From Aegilops tauschii subsp. strangulata (taxonomy: Eukaryota > Streptophyta > Magnoliopsida > Poales > Poaceae): a stretch of 64,000 nt of DNA. How positions within the stretch are numbered: position 1 is the stretch's first letter; every line of letters begins with the position of its first letter. The notes beneath the pieces are model-generated. The model ran no database searches. It had not been told where the DNA came from and saw only the letters and a program-made list of their open reading frames with translations. Positions 45,746 through 56,000 of the stretch are shown here, one piece after another. The position numbers were made by a program, and so were the translations under genes. The DNA is taken from the NCBI RefSeq assembly GCF_002575655.3, contig NC_053036.3:649657387-649721386 (forward strand), in the 5' to 3' direction.

Positions 45746-45788
45746 AGTCCCACCTCGCTAGCCGAGAGGCTTCGACAGTGGTTTATAA
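45746..45788 (+). promoter_or_regulatory. U6-type Pol III promoter: USE plus TATA box
   Basis: AGTCCCACCTCG (45746-45757) matches the plant upstream sequence element (consensus RTCCCACATCG). It is followed by 24 bp and then TTTATAA (45782-45788). In plants the 23-25-bp USE-TATA distance specifies Pol III, whereas about 34 bp specifies Pol II. The order and wording (TTTAGTCCCACCTCG ... GGTTTATAA) are close to what I recall of wheat U6 promoters. No U6 RNA body follows. Confidence 0.65.
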
Positions 45789-45810
45789 GCGCGGCTGCGC
45801 TCACCACTTC

Positions 45811-45958
45811 GAGCTCCTCTCAAATGCAGGCTTACGGGCCTATTCTGTCACTATGTGCTTGTGGGCCTACTGGGCCTTCTGCGGGCCTGAATCCTGGCCC
45901 ATTGATGGGTTTCTAGTCGTATTCAGGCCGTCGTGGCCCAGTAGGAGGCATATTTTTT
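45811..45958 (+). ncRNA. Putative structured Pol III transcript from the U6-type promoter
   Basis: The start is inferred about 23 bp after the TATA box (near 45811) and the end at the T6 run 45953-45958, giving about 145 nt. Nested inverted repeats lie just before the terminator: CCTACTGGGCC (45866-45876) with GGCCCAGTAGG (45935-45945), GGCCTGAAT (45884-45892) with ATTCAGGCC (45921-45929), and CCCAT/ATGGG (45898-45909). I do not recognise the sequence as U6, U3, MRP or any known RNA. Expression is unproven. Confidence 0.4.
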
Positions 45959-46400
45959 ATTTTTTGCCCGTTTTTTGTTTTCTTTTTTGCTTTATTTATT
46001 TTGTTTTGTTTCTACTTACAACAAAAAACTTTTTTATTTTATTTTATTTTGTTTCTAATTACTTATTTATTTTACTTTATGATAATTATTTTTGCTATTA
46101 AAGTTTCTAACAAAAAAGTTCTTTATGATAATTATTTTTGCTATTAAAGTTTCTAACAAAAAAAGTTCTTTATGATAATTATTTTGTTTCTAATTCATTT
46201 TAAAATCTTAAAAATACAATTATATATCAAAAAAATCAGAAAATAAAACTAATTCATTTTAAATTCTTAAAAATACAAATAATATATCAAAAAAATCAGA
46301 AAAATAAAACTAATTCATTTTAAAATCTTAAAAATACAATTATATATCAAAAAAATCAGAAAAATAAAACTAATTCATTTTAAAATCCCTTGAAGGTTTG
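45959..46400. repeat. AT-rich tandem repeats of CACTA-2
   Basis: GATAATTATTTTTGCTATTA with AAGTTTCTAACAAAAAAGTT occurs twice (46080-46170), partly a third time. A unit of about 60 bp with CTTAAAAATACAATTATATA and CAAAAAAATCAGAAAA occurs three times (about 46205-46385). It is non-coding and has the composition of a matrix-attachment-like region. Confidence 0.85.
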
Positions 46401-46469
46401 ACAAAAAGTTTGATACATCATTCAGTTCATCGACCAAATACAAAGTTTGGTACAATAAATTATTACACA

Positions 46470-49400
46470 TCAATTCTTCCCTTGTGTCCCTGCTTGCTTA
46501 CGATTGTGCCGTATCCATGGAGCATCCTCATCATTTAACTTAATGCTTGGGTCAGTGTTCACTTTGAAGGGCGGAATTTCACCAAACATATTATAATCTT
46601 CTGACATGTCTGTCTTGTCCTCCACTCCCACGATGTTTCTTTTCCCTGAAAGAACAATGTGGCGCTTTGGATCATCGCATGATGTACTGATCGTTTTCTT
46701 ATCTTTCCGTTTCCTCGGTTTGCTACTCATGTCCTTCAAATAAAAAACCTGAGCGACATCTTTGGCAAGGACGAATGGTTCGTCAAGGTAACCAAGATTG
46801 TTGAAATCCACCATTGTCATTCCGTATTGCTCGTCCACCTTTACCCCACCTCATGTTAGCTTGAAGCATTTGCACCGGAACAAAGGGACCTTAAAGGAGG
46901 GTCCATAGTCAAGTTCCCATATCTCCTCTATGTAACCATAATATGTGACCTTTCGCCCATTCTCGGTTGCTGCATCAAAGCGGACACCACTGTTTTGGTT
47001 GGTGCTCTTTTTATCTTGGGCGATGGTGTAAAATGTATTCCCATTTATCTCGTACCCTTGGAAAATCGTTATAGTCGAAGATGGTTTCTTGCCCAACATG
47101 TACAGCTGATCTCCAACATCATTGTCATTCATTAAATGTTTTCGCAACCAAATGCCGAAAGTCTCCATGTGGGCCTTTCTAATCCAGGATTCAGGCTTCC
47201 CCGGGTTGTCCGAGCGTAAAATATTCTTGTGTTGCTCGAAGTACGGAGCCACAAAGCTGGAATTTTGCAGAACTGTGTGGTGTGCTTCAGTCATAGAATG
47301 ACCGTCCATACATATCGTGGATTTCCTTCCGATCTTGCCTTTTCCACTTAGTCTCCCCTCGTGCCGCGATTGAGGAATACCAATCGGCTTAAGGTCAGGA
47401 ACATAGTAAATACAGAACTCAATTACCTCCTCATTTCCATAGCCCTTGACGATGCTTCCTTCTGGCCTAGCACGGTTACGAACATATTTCTTTAATACTC
47501 CCATGAACCTCTCAAAGGGGAACATATGGTGTAGAAATACAGGACCGAGAATGGAAATCTCTTCGACTAGGTGGAGCAGGAGGTGCGCCATAATATCGAA
47601 GAAGGATGGTGGGAACACCAACTCGAAACTGACAAGGCATTGGACCACATCGTTCTGTAACCGTGGTAGATCTTCTGGATTGATTACCTTCTGAGAGATT
47701 GCATTGAGGAATGCACATAGCATCACAATGGCTACTCGAACATTTTCCGGTAGGAGCCCCCTCAAAGCAATCGGAAGCAATTGCGTCATAATCACGTGGC
47801 AGTCGTGAGACTTCAGGTTTTGGAACTTTTTCTCCGCCATGTTTATTATTCCCTTTATATTCGACGAGAATCCAGACGGGACCTTCATACTGCTCAGGCA
47901 TTAAAAAAAATGACCTTCTCTTCTTTGGTAAGAGCGTAGCTGGCACGACCTTGAAACCATTCCGGATGCCGGTCATCTGGGTCTTTCAAAAGTTGCTGGT
48001 CCTGCCGTGCTTCCTTTGTATCATTTGTCTTCCCATACACGCCCAAGAAGCTTAGCAGGTTCACGCAAATATTCTTCGTAACATGCATCACGTCGATTGC
48101 AGAGCGGACATCTAGGACTTTCCAATATTCTAGCTCCCAAAATATAGATTTCTTCTTCCACATGGGTGCGTGCCCGTCAACTCCCCGCGGAACTGATTGT
48201 CCGCCAGGACCCTTTCCAAAGATGACTTTCAAATCCTTAACCATATCAAATATCTCAGCACCAGTACGTTCCGCAGGCTTCGGCCGGTGATCTGCCTTGC
48301 CGTTGAAATGCTTGCCTTTCTTTCTTACGTTATGATTTCGGGGAAGAAATCGACGATGACCCAGGTACACGTTCTTCTTACAATTAACCAAACGTACACT
48401 TTCAGTCTCATGTAAGCAGTGCGTGCATGCATTGTATCCCTTATTTGTCTGTCCCGAAAGGTTACTGAGAGCAGGCCAATCGTTGATGGTTACAAAAAGC
48501 AATGCTCGTAGGTCAAATTCCTCTCCATTGTGCTCATCCCAGACACGTACACCAGGTCTGGCCCACAACTATAAAAGTTCATCAACTAATGGCCTTAGGT
48601 ACACATCGATGTCGTTCCCGGGTTGCTTTGGACCTTGGATGAGCACTGGCATCATAATGAACTTCCGCTTCATGCACAACCAAGGAGGAAGGTTGTAGAT
48701 GCATAGAGTCACGGGCCAGGTGCTATGGCTGGAGCTCTGCTCGCCAAAAGGATTCATGCCATCAGTACTTAGACCAAATCTTATGTTCCTTGCGTCAGCT
48801 GCAAAATCTTCGAACACTCTGTCGATCTTTCTCCATTGCGTTCCATCAGCGGGGTGTCTCAACTCCCCGTCGGACTTACGGTCCTCTTTGTGCCATCGCA
48901 ACGACCTGGCATGCTTTTTGTTCATGAACAGACGTTTCAACCGTGGTATTATAGGAGCATACCACATCACCTTGGTGGGAACCCTCTTCCTGGGTTTCTC
49001 GCCCTCAACATCGTCACCAGGGTCATCGCCTCTGATCTTATAACGCAATGCAGTGCATACAGGGCATTCATTCAAATTCTCGTATTCACCGCGGTAGAGG
49101 ATGCAGTCGTTAATGCATGCATGTATCTTCAGAACCTCTAAACCTAGAGGGCAGACAACCTTCTTTGCTTCGTACGTACTGGCGGGCAACTCGTTATTCT
49201 TCGGAAACATATTCTTCAACATTTTCAGCAAATTTTCAAATGATGAGTCACCTACACCTTCCTGTGCCTTCCATTTTAGCAAATCCAGTGTGCAGCCCAG
49301 CTTTTTTAGACTATTATCGCATCCTGGATACAATGACTTTTTGTGATCCTCTAACATGCGATCCAAATTCTCCCTATCCTTGTCAGTTTCGCAGTGTCTC

Positions 49401-49804
49401 CGTGCATCAGCAATGGTCCGACCAAGATCATCAGCGGGCTCATCATGTGCCTCTTCTTCACCTTCACCTAACCCTTCCCCACCTTCAGCATCATCCTCCA
49501 TGAAAGTATCACCGAAATGATCATGATAGTTGTCATCGATATCATCCCCTTCTTCATCTTCTTCCATTCTAACCCCTCTTTCTCCATGCTTGGTCCAACA
49601 ATTATAGCTTGGCATGAAACCGTGCCGAAGCAGGTGCATGTGAACGTCTCTTGAGGAGGAGTAACCCTTCTGATTCTTACAGACAGCACATGGACAGATA
49701 ATAAAACCTTGCTGCTTGTTCGCATTTGCCACTACGAGGAAATCTTTCAAACCCGTAGTGAACTCGCCGGAGAGTCGGGGACCGTACATCCATTGCCGAT
49801 TCAT
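46470..49804 (-). pseudogene. CACTA-2 TNP2-type transposase, near-complete with two stops and one frameshift
   Basis: TNP2 catalyses excision and integration in En/Spm-type elements. From ATG 49804 (MNRQWMYGPRLSGEFTTGLK) come the N-terminal Transposon-associated domain (FIICPCAVCKNQKGYSSSRD, HGFMPSYNCWTKHGE), an acidic linker and the Transposase_21 core (ADGTQWRKIDRVFEDFAADA, RNIRFGLSTDGMNPFGEQSS, FVTINDWPALSNLSGQTNKG). A DUF4218-like region follows (VPSGFSSNIKGIINMAEKKF, HMFPFERFMGVLKKYVRNRA), then a DUF4216-like region (YGYIEEIWELDYGPSFKVPL) and a basic tail ending at 46470. Lesions are TAG at 48569-48571 (relatives have Gln), a shift in the T8 run near 47905, and TGA at 46851-46853. I chose ATG 49804 over the upstream hydrophobic extension because family members start at M-x-RQWMY. 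Confidence 0.88.
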
Positions 49805-49843
49805 CTGCATTATTATAATATAAAGTATATAATTAACCATCAT

Positions 49844-50147
49844 GCATTTGTTAAACTAACTAGCTAGAAATAATACAAATTAAACAATGAACTACACATG
49901 CATATTTTATCAATGACACATGAAAGGTTCAAGTTGCTAACCGCGATCGCGGAGGAAAAATAAATGAGAAAGCTCAAGTGTGGCTCAGACACTTCATATC
50001 ATGTTTGTTTCAGGCTCTCGGGCATTTCATCGAACACCTTGTGTGCATAGGAGGAACCAAAAGCAAACCCACCACCCCCTTCTTAAAATTGTGAAGTGAG
50101 CTGAGTGAAGTGAAGTGAGCTGAGTCCTATATATAGGGATGGGCCTT
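49844..50147. other. TNP2 promoter side of CACTA-2
   Basis: About 300 bp of AT-rich sequence upstream of TNP2 on the minus strand. A TATATATAGG stretch (50128-50137) lies between the gene and the right subterminal repeats. No ORF. Confidence 0.4.
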
Positions 50148-50496
50148 TAGTCCCGGTTGGCCTGGCCAACCGCGACTAAAGGCCTTCGGGGACCTTTAGT
50201 CCCGGTTGGCCAGGCCAACCGGGACTAAAGCCCCTCCCGTCCGCCAGCTGGATGGGCCTTTAGTCGCGGTTGGCCTGGCCAACCGCGACTAAAGGCCTTC
50301 GGGGACCTTTAGTCCCGGTTGGCCAGGCCAACCGCGACTAAAGCCCCTCCCGTCCGCCAGCTGTCGACCGAGCGCGCTGGGCCCAGATAGTTGGTCGCGG
50401 GTCTCCTCCCGAACAGCGACTAAAGGCCCCTTTGGTCGCGGTTCGATTGTTTTGGGGACTAATGGGGGCGTATGGAAGCCTCTTTTTCTACTAGTG
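50148..50496. repeat. Right subterminal repeats and TIR of CACTA-2
   Basis: Two units of about 114 bp (GGCCTTTAGTCCCGGTTGGC ... CGTCCGCCAGCTG) start near 50144 and 50255. Degenerate GGTCGCGGTTCG motifs and the terminus CTACTAGTG at 50496 follow. Confidence 0.9.
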
Positions 50497-50499
50497 AGA

Positions 50500-51015
50500 G
50501 GAACAGGGAACAGTGACATGGACAAGAAGCATAGAGGCAAGGAAGAGAGGCTCACCCCATGCCGTGGTCGAAGGAGAGCAGCCGCTGGCCACGCGCAGGA
50601 AGAGGCGGCGGGAGGTGGCGGCGAGGGTCACGGCACCGTCCTTGGCTAGCCGGCTGCTGCGGAGGTGACAGGTGGCGGAGGATGGCAGGGGCAAGCGGGG
50701 TGTGGGCGCGTCGGGGCTGTGCTCGCCGGCTGCTGCAGGGGCCGGAGGAGGCCCTCGCTCGTCGGAGGGAGGAGGAGAGGAGAGGAGCGGCGGCGGGGTG
50801 AGGAACCCTAGCGCGCGCTCGGCCGATCTCGTTCGAGGGGCGCGGGGGCGGCGGGGGTGGAGTCCCGCGGGGGTCGGGCCGACGGCGTGCAGGCGCGGCG
50901 GACGGAGGGGGCGGAGCAAGGGGGTGGCGGCGTACAGTTGGGGTCGAGTGGGGGATCTGGCGAGGGAGGGAGGGAGGCCACGGTGCGAGGGAATAGGTGG
51001 AGTGGGGGGAAGGTT
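50500..51015. other. GC-rich segment of CACTA-1 right of the nested element
   Basis: G-rich on the plus strand, without a convincing gene; long frames on both strands are composition-driven. By analogy with CACTA-2 (45069-45349) this should be the leader/promoter region of the minus-strand gene at 33313-36925, now displaced by the 10.6-kb insertion. Confidence 0.4.
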
Positions 51016-51095
51016 AGCAATGGCGTACCTCCCCCAAGTGCGCCATAAGTACGACGATAGCAATGGCGCACCTCACCCTGGTGCGCCATTAGAAA
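51016..51095. repeat. Internal subterminal-type repeats of CACTA-1
   Basis: AATGGCGTACC ... GTGCGCCATAAG and AATGGCGCACC ... GGTGCGCCATTAG are two palindromic units of the same motif as the left end (32215-32566). Their position corresponds to the internal array of CACTA-2. Confidence 0.8.
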
Positions 51096-51150
51096 TTACT
51101 AGCCCGACTGGTCAGGTTATATTCCACCTAACCCTATCTCCATCAGAACA

Positions 51151-51229
51151 CGCCCATTAGCCCGATTGGTCAGCATGCAGCACACACACTAGGAGGTCCT
51201 GGGTTCGATTCCCAGGCTCCCCAATTTTT
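51151..51229 (+). ncRNA. tRNA-like Pol III unit (A box, B box, T5) in CACTA-1
   Basis: TAGCCCGATTGG (51158-51169) resembles the A box/D-arm. CTGGGTTCGATTCCCAG (51199-51215) is a perfect T-arm with B box GGTTCGATTCC (51202-51212). A-to-B distance is 44 bp, as in tRNA genes, and TTTTT follows at 51225-51229. The acceptor and anticodon stems do not form, so this is a tRNA-derived relic or SINE-like promoter and not a tRNA gene. A second copy of the A-box segment (TAGCCCGACTGGTCAG) stands at 51100-51115. Confidence 0.5.
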
Positions 51230-51829
51230 GTTTTTATGCATTTAAAATGCTGTTTGATAATTATTTGTGTTTAAATATGTTCAAACTTGTTTAAATCATA
51301 ACAGTAATATTTTTTTATAAAAACAGTAATAATTTTTTTAAAAATATTATCAAATTTGTTATTTGAAAATATTTATGAATATGAAAACATATCATGAAAT
51401 TTGTTATTTGAAAATATTTATGAATATGAAAAAATATCATCAAATTTATTATTTGAAAATATCATCAAATTTGTTATTTGAAAATATAATCAAGTTTGTT
51501 TTTTTGTGCAATTTTAGTTGCATTCATTTGTGACGGTGGAGCGGGCCGGGGAGGGTGCGGGGGAGAGGGTGCGGGGGGTGCTCGGCGGCGGTGGAGCGGG
51601 GGAGGGTGCGGTGGGTCGGCGGCGGCGGCCGGTGGAGCGGGGGAGATGGTGCGGGGGGTGCTCGGCGGCGAGGGGGACCGGATCTGGCGAGGTGGGATAG
51701 CAATCGAGCTGGAGGGGGATCGAGATCGAGTGTCCATGAAATTTAAAAACATTCATGAGTTCAAAAAGTGCCCATGAAATACAATCGAGAAATGAAGACT
51801 ACAATTTAGATATAATCGATCTTAGCTAG
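51230..51829. repeat. AT-rich repeats followed by GC-rich minisatellite, CACTA-1
   Basis: 51335-51495 repeats CAAATTTGTTATTTGAAAATA with TTTATGAATATGAAAA. 51535-51670 is a GC-rich block of repeated GGTGGAGCGGG and GTGCGGGGGGTGCTCGGCGGC. Neither codes for a supported protein. It matches the place of the AT-rich block of CACTA-2 between the Pol III unit and TNP2. Confidence 0.75.
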
Positions 51830-52830
51830 CTATCTGTTCACAATCTTCTTGCCCTTATTTTTCGTAAATGGAGTTCTTCTTTTGAACGGACGTCCTTTAG
51901 GTAGGGTGGTCCTGCTTCTTCTTGTGGTGTATGCTGATACTTCATCGTCGTCGTCATGTTCCATCTTCGGGTCGCCGTACTTGTCGAAGTCTTGCTCATT
52001 GGCGACTCCATCCATTCCGATGATCTTCCTTTTGCCTCTCCTCACGACAACATGACTGGGCTTTGGCGGGTCGGTAATGAAGAAGCATTGGTCCACTTGG
52101 GAAGCCAGTACCCATGGCTCATTTTTCGCGGTGACGTTCGCGCCTGCGGTCATGGATTTGGCTACGGGTAGAACCATGGTGGTGAAATACCGGTCTTCTT
52201 TTATGACGCTCTTGGCCCATCTGACACGGAACATAGGGACCTTCTCTCCAGCGTAGCTCAGCTCCCAGATCTCCTTGATCCTTCCATAGTATCTGTCCTT
52301 GTCGTTACCGGTGTAGGATTCCATCGTTACCCCGGAGTTCTGATAATCATCGCTCTTCATGTCCTTGTCCTCGGTGTAGAATGTGTAGCAGTTGATATCG
52401 TACGCCTCATACGTCATCAGGTTGTGCTCGGCGCCCTGTGACAAGGCGAATATGAGTTGTTCTTCCGCGGAAGAATCCTCATGTAAAGGGTTCGACAGAA
52501 GCTTCTGCTTGAACCAACGCATGAAACATGAGTTGTGCTCTTTGATTATATCTCCGTCCGTCCTCTGTTGGCCTCGGTCATTGTACGTCTTCTCAATAAA
52601 CGTTTTGTGCTCTACCACCCAAGGATCGACCACGTCTATGTGTTGTAGCGCGACTAGGTTTGCTCTTTCAAAGTCGGCGAGTCGACCATCGAAGTCGACA
52701 TGCATTTCGCGGCGACCCTCACGGTGACCCCATCCAGCGAGCCTGCCGAGGTGCCTGTTGACGGGCAGACCAACGGAGTTCTCGATGTCTAGATAATTCG
52801 TGCAGTAGGAGATGCACTCTTCGGTCAGAA
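51830..52830 (-). pseudogene. CACTA-1 TNP2 C-terminal fragment
   Basis: The minus-strand frame begins inside a TNP2 (FLTEECISYCTNYLD, 52830) and is open through GLPVNRHLGRLAGWG, the ATG-less continuation MHVDFDGRLADFERANLVAL, CFMRWFKQKLL, a DUF4216-like YYGRIKEIWELSYAGEKVPM and a lysine-rich tail ending at 51830 (GKKIVNR). It corresponds to the last 300 or so residues of TNP2. The gene is cut at 52830 by the junction with copia sequence, so the catalytic core is missing. Compared with CACTA-2 TNP2 it is a different subfamily, as the residues differ widely. Confidence 0.85.
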
Positions 52831-52832
52831 AG

Positions 52833-53034
52833 CCCCTAGCGAGCAGTCACGCAATTGCTGCCCAAAAAGCTATTCGCCCCTCACCACGTACAGGAACCTG
52901 AAGGGCGTGGTTTCGGAGACCTGCTCTCCCGTCGACCGTGTACACGGCGGACAGGATGGAGTCACCGGCGGCAGCAGCAGCAAGGGAACGACGCTGGGCT
53001 CGACCCACGTCCATGACAGCCCACGATCCGAGCA
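52833..53034 (-). mobile_element. Fragment of a sixth copia unit
   Basis: TAGCGAGCAGTC ... GACAGCCCACGATCCGA matches the leader segment of the copia array units (for example 24062-24254) with scattered differences. It starts exactly where CACTA-1 TNP2 ends, so the array once extended across CACTA-1. Confidence 0.85.
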
Positions 53035-56000
53035 TAAAGAGAAATTTTGAGGGAAGATCAGATGTGAGTCCCCCTCATCTACTCTTTCTTTTAGATACGT
53101 CGGTTTCTTCCTGCAAATTGTATGGTCTGAGTAGTCTGAAGCTTTATATGAGAACAATCCAGATGGTACGATTTGGCTTTGTTGCATGTCTCCATTAGAC
53201 TTAGTTCTTTCTCCTATGAATTGACAGGAGACGACTCAGTTAACATTGGTGTAGCAAATAATTTCTGGCAGCTCTAAGTTTTGAATGTTTGATTACTGGA
53301 GTTCTTATTATGTTCCCACTAGGCATGTATGATTATCCTATGCTTTTGTTTTTTTACCTATGCATTGACTTGATAAAGTGCAGAGCCTGGTGAGCACTGA
53401 TGACAAAAGATACAACGCAAAAGAAAAATTTATATCCGACTGTAGCCGCTGTACTCTATAGCTGGAAAGTTCAGTAAGATATAGCATTTGTATGCTTATT
53501 ATCGTTTCTCAGCATAGTCTATAATTTCATTCTCTTTCCAATGAAGTTAGCTCTGCGACAGCCAACAAAAGATATTTAGACTTCCATAGAAATAATTTAT
53601 TGTCAAATTGTTGTCTGCTGAATGTGGCTCGAAGTCAATTCGTTTATTGAAAGTTAGCGAGAAACCGGCAAAACATCATAGTACAAGGTTATCAGGGAGC
53701 AGGAGTCGATTGCCATAGACGGCGCTCTGCGGCAACACGGCAAAACAACAGTCAATTTATAAAAGCTAAACATACTGCAACATTCCAGGAATGCATTATA
53801 TATGGCATTTTAAATAATTTGTTGGCATGTATACTGTTGATGTTATCGGTTCTTAAAAAGTGGCCATGCATTTGCACAGACAATTGATGAAAACAGTATT
53901 TTGTCCGATTTGATTCGGTTTCATGACAATAAAGTGTGTTTCCTTGCGGTGTAATTTGATTACTGCAATTGGAACGAATCTTTTAGTTTTGAAGTAACTA
54001 AAGGTCTGCTCATATCGAAAAGGTTAAGATGAATTCTATTGTAGTGAGGATTCATGATAGCAGGACTGCCAAGCTCTTACAACAGCAAGCTCATATTGGT
54101 AACAGAGTTGTTTATGTAAGTGTGACATCCTGGTGCGCTATTCTATACTGAGCTTGCTTTTCTTCCTGCACAATTGTTCTAATCTCCCAACAGTTATGTT
54201 GGGTTGGTAAAAGGGGTAGTTAGACTTGGTTTAACAAACTATTTGTAGATGTGACTATGAAGTTATGTTGATAACTGAGAATTAGGTAAACACGGAAGTG
54301 GTTATTTTGCTAAATGAAGTTGCATACATACCTCTTTCATTCCCAACAAAATTAGTCATAATAAAGGTCTTTCATATTGTTGTGACACCATTTCCTATTC
54401 AAAATATTTCCTACAAGGCGGTGACTTGAAAAAACAAAATCGTATGTATGAAATCATGCAACCATAGTTGATGAAGATGCTCCAAAAATTTGCTCTGTTA
54501 ATAGAAAGTTTTACTTATTCTGCTCAAGATAGATAATTGAGATTCTGTCCTTATAGTGGCAAGCAAAGTCGCCGCATCTGAATTATGATACTCTTTTATG
54601 TTCTGAAGCTTTGCCTACACGTTTTTCCCTGAATACTACAACTGTTTGGAACTTGATGTTCAGGAAATAACTATCAGGTTTTTGCATAACTTTCCGGTTC
54701 TTTGCAGTAACGCTCAGTACACAGATAGACAATGGTGTCACTTCAACTGATTTTGTGCACCTTGGTGCATGCACATTTGCTTGATTAAAATAATCAAAAT
54801 GGGTATTTCTACGCCTCTAAATAAAAAAGGTAAATATTATGGGAGACATGAACATAAGCTTTTGAGTCAAATTATTTATGATCCCGTTCTGTAAGTAAAA
54901 AAAGAAAATAATGTTGAAAATAGATCGTGTAAATTTACTCAATTTGTGATTTTAGTCGTCCAAGTGAATGGACTGAGTAGAATAGTTTGGCTTCCTATTA
55001 TACTGTACAAACTCTTTTTATGTTTTCTATATTACTTGGTTGTTAACCTAGGCTCTAGCAATAATCAGTGAATAATGTTTTCTTGGCCTGCCTCTCGAAA
55101 CTTAAAATATGAATGTGGCAGCAAGCTGTTCTCACACATTTCATCTTTTGTGGTTATAGTACTTAATAGATATATTTTATTCACATGTTGTGTATTTTTT
55201 CTATTTTTTTTACTCCTACAGTTTTATATTGTACTGCATACTTGCAGGTGGAGAACAATGGGTTCATACAAAGTAGCAACCCGTGGATTATATTTTCAAA
55301 TGTATACTGTATATCAAATATGTGTTTGCATGTTAAAGTGTAAGTATATTTATGGCTTTAATCATGAAGCTTTGAAGTAAGACATGTGCTTCTTCCTCTA
55401 TTAGTTCTGTTAGATTTTTTGAAGTTGCCCATGGTTCAAATAGAGTTCACCTTTTTTACAATAATGAACTTTTGGTTTTTAATCTAGGATGGTTTTGCTA
55501 TTACCAATGAATTATTTCTATGTACATTTCACATGGAAGCACAGTAGTAATAGTATAACCCACATTTTACAACATTGACACCGGAAAAAAGGAGAACTAC
55601 AAGTCAATTCTTTGGGAAGCCTACATGTACAAAAATGAAATGAACAAAGCTCGGAGGATTTGGTAAGAAACCAAGTGGAGTGGCTTGAGGAAGAAGTGGC
55701 GCTCACCCGGGCCCCGTGTGTTCTTTGTAACATCCAAATGCTACATGTACAAAAAATTCTATGTGTTCTTTGTAACATCCAAATGCTACATAACAATTTC
55801 TAGGTAAAAAGATTAAACATTTTGGAATGTGCAAAAAAAAAAAACCTAATGTTACCCTTTGTTTTTTTTAACTGGCGAAACACCGTTGCTATGTTCACAT
55901 GAATATTTTGAAGGATGCTTGCGATACTTTAGAAATATATTCTTTAATTTTCTACCTATATTTCTATAATTATAAGATATAACATATAATGTATATGCAC

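Larger units (their letters stand above)
39855..50496. mobile_element. CACTA-2: complete CACTA (En/Spm) transposon nested in CACTA-1
   Basis: The left TIR is CACTGGTAGAAAAAAG (39855). The right end is CTTTTTCTACTAGTG, whose reverse complement is CACTAGTAGAAAAAG, ending at 50496. It is flanked by the 3-bp duplication AGA at 39852-39854 and 50497-50499, as expected for CACTA elements. Subterminal arrays of TTTAGTCCCGGTT/TTTAGTCGCGGTT lie at both ends and a third array lies inside (45350-45712). It carries two minus-strand genes, both damaged, so it is not autonomous now. Confidence 0.92.
32201..52830. mobile_element. CACTA-1: CACTA (En/Spm) DNA transposon, right end lost, hosting CACTA-2
   Basis: The left terminus CACTACTAGAAAAACGC starts at 32201, after TGA (possible TSD). 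It is followed by palindromic subterminal repeats with ACTAATGGCGCA/TGCGCCATTAGT. Genes on the minus strand are a Transposase_24-like/ULP1-like protein (33313-36925), a small RNase H1 N-domain protein (32813-33067) and a truncated TNP2 (51830-52830). Internal subterminal repeats lie at about 51016-51095. No right TIR is found: TNP2 stops abruptly against a copia fragment at 52833. Confidence 0.8.

Noticed and set aside
45811..45958. U6, U3 or MRP RNA body after the U6-type promoter
   Set aside because: The sequence does not show the conserved 5' ends or boxes of these RNAs that I know; reported only as an unknown candidate.
50491..51160. Pro/Arg-rich and Gly-rich ORFs on both strands
   Set aside because: GC-rich leader composition in CACTA-1; no family resemblance and frames on both strands.
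51151..51229. A functional tRNA gene
   Set aside because: T-arm and B box are good, but no acceptor or anticodon stem forms; kept only as a tRNA-like Pol III unit.
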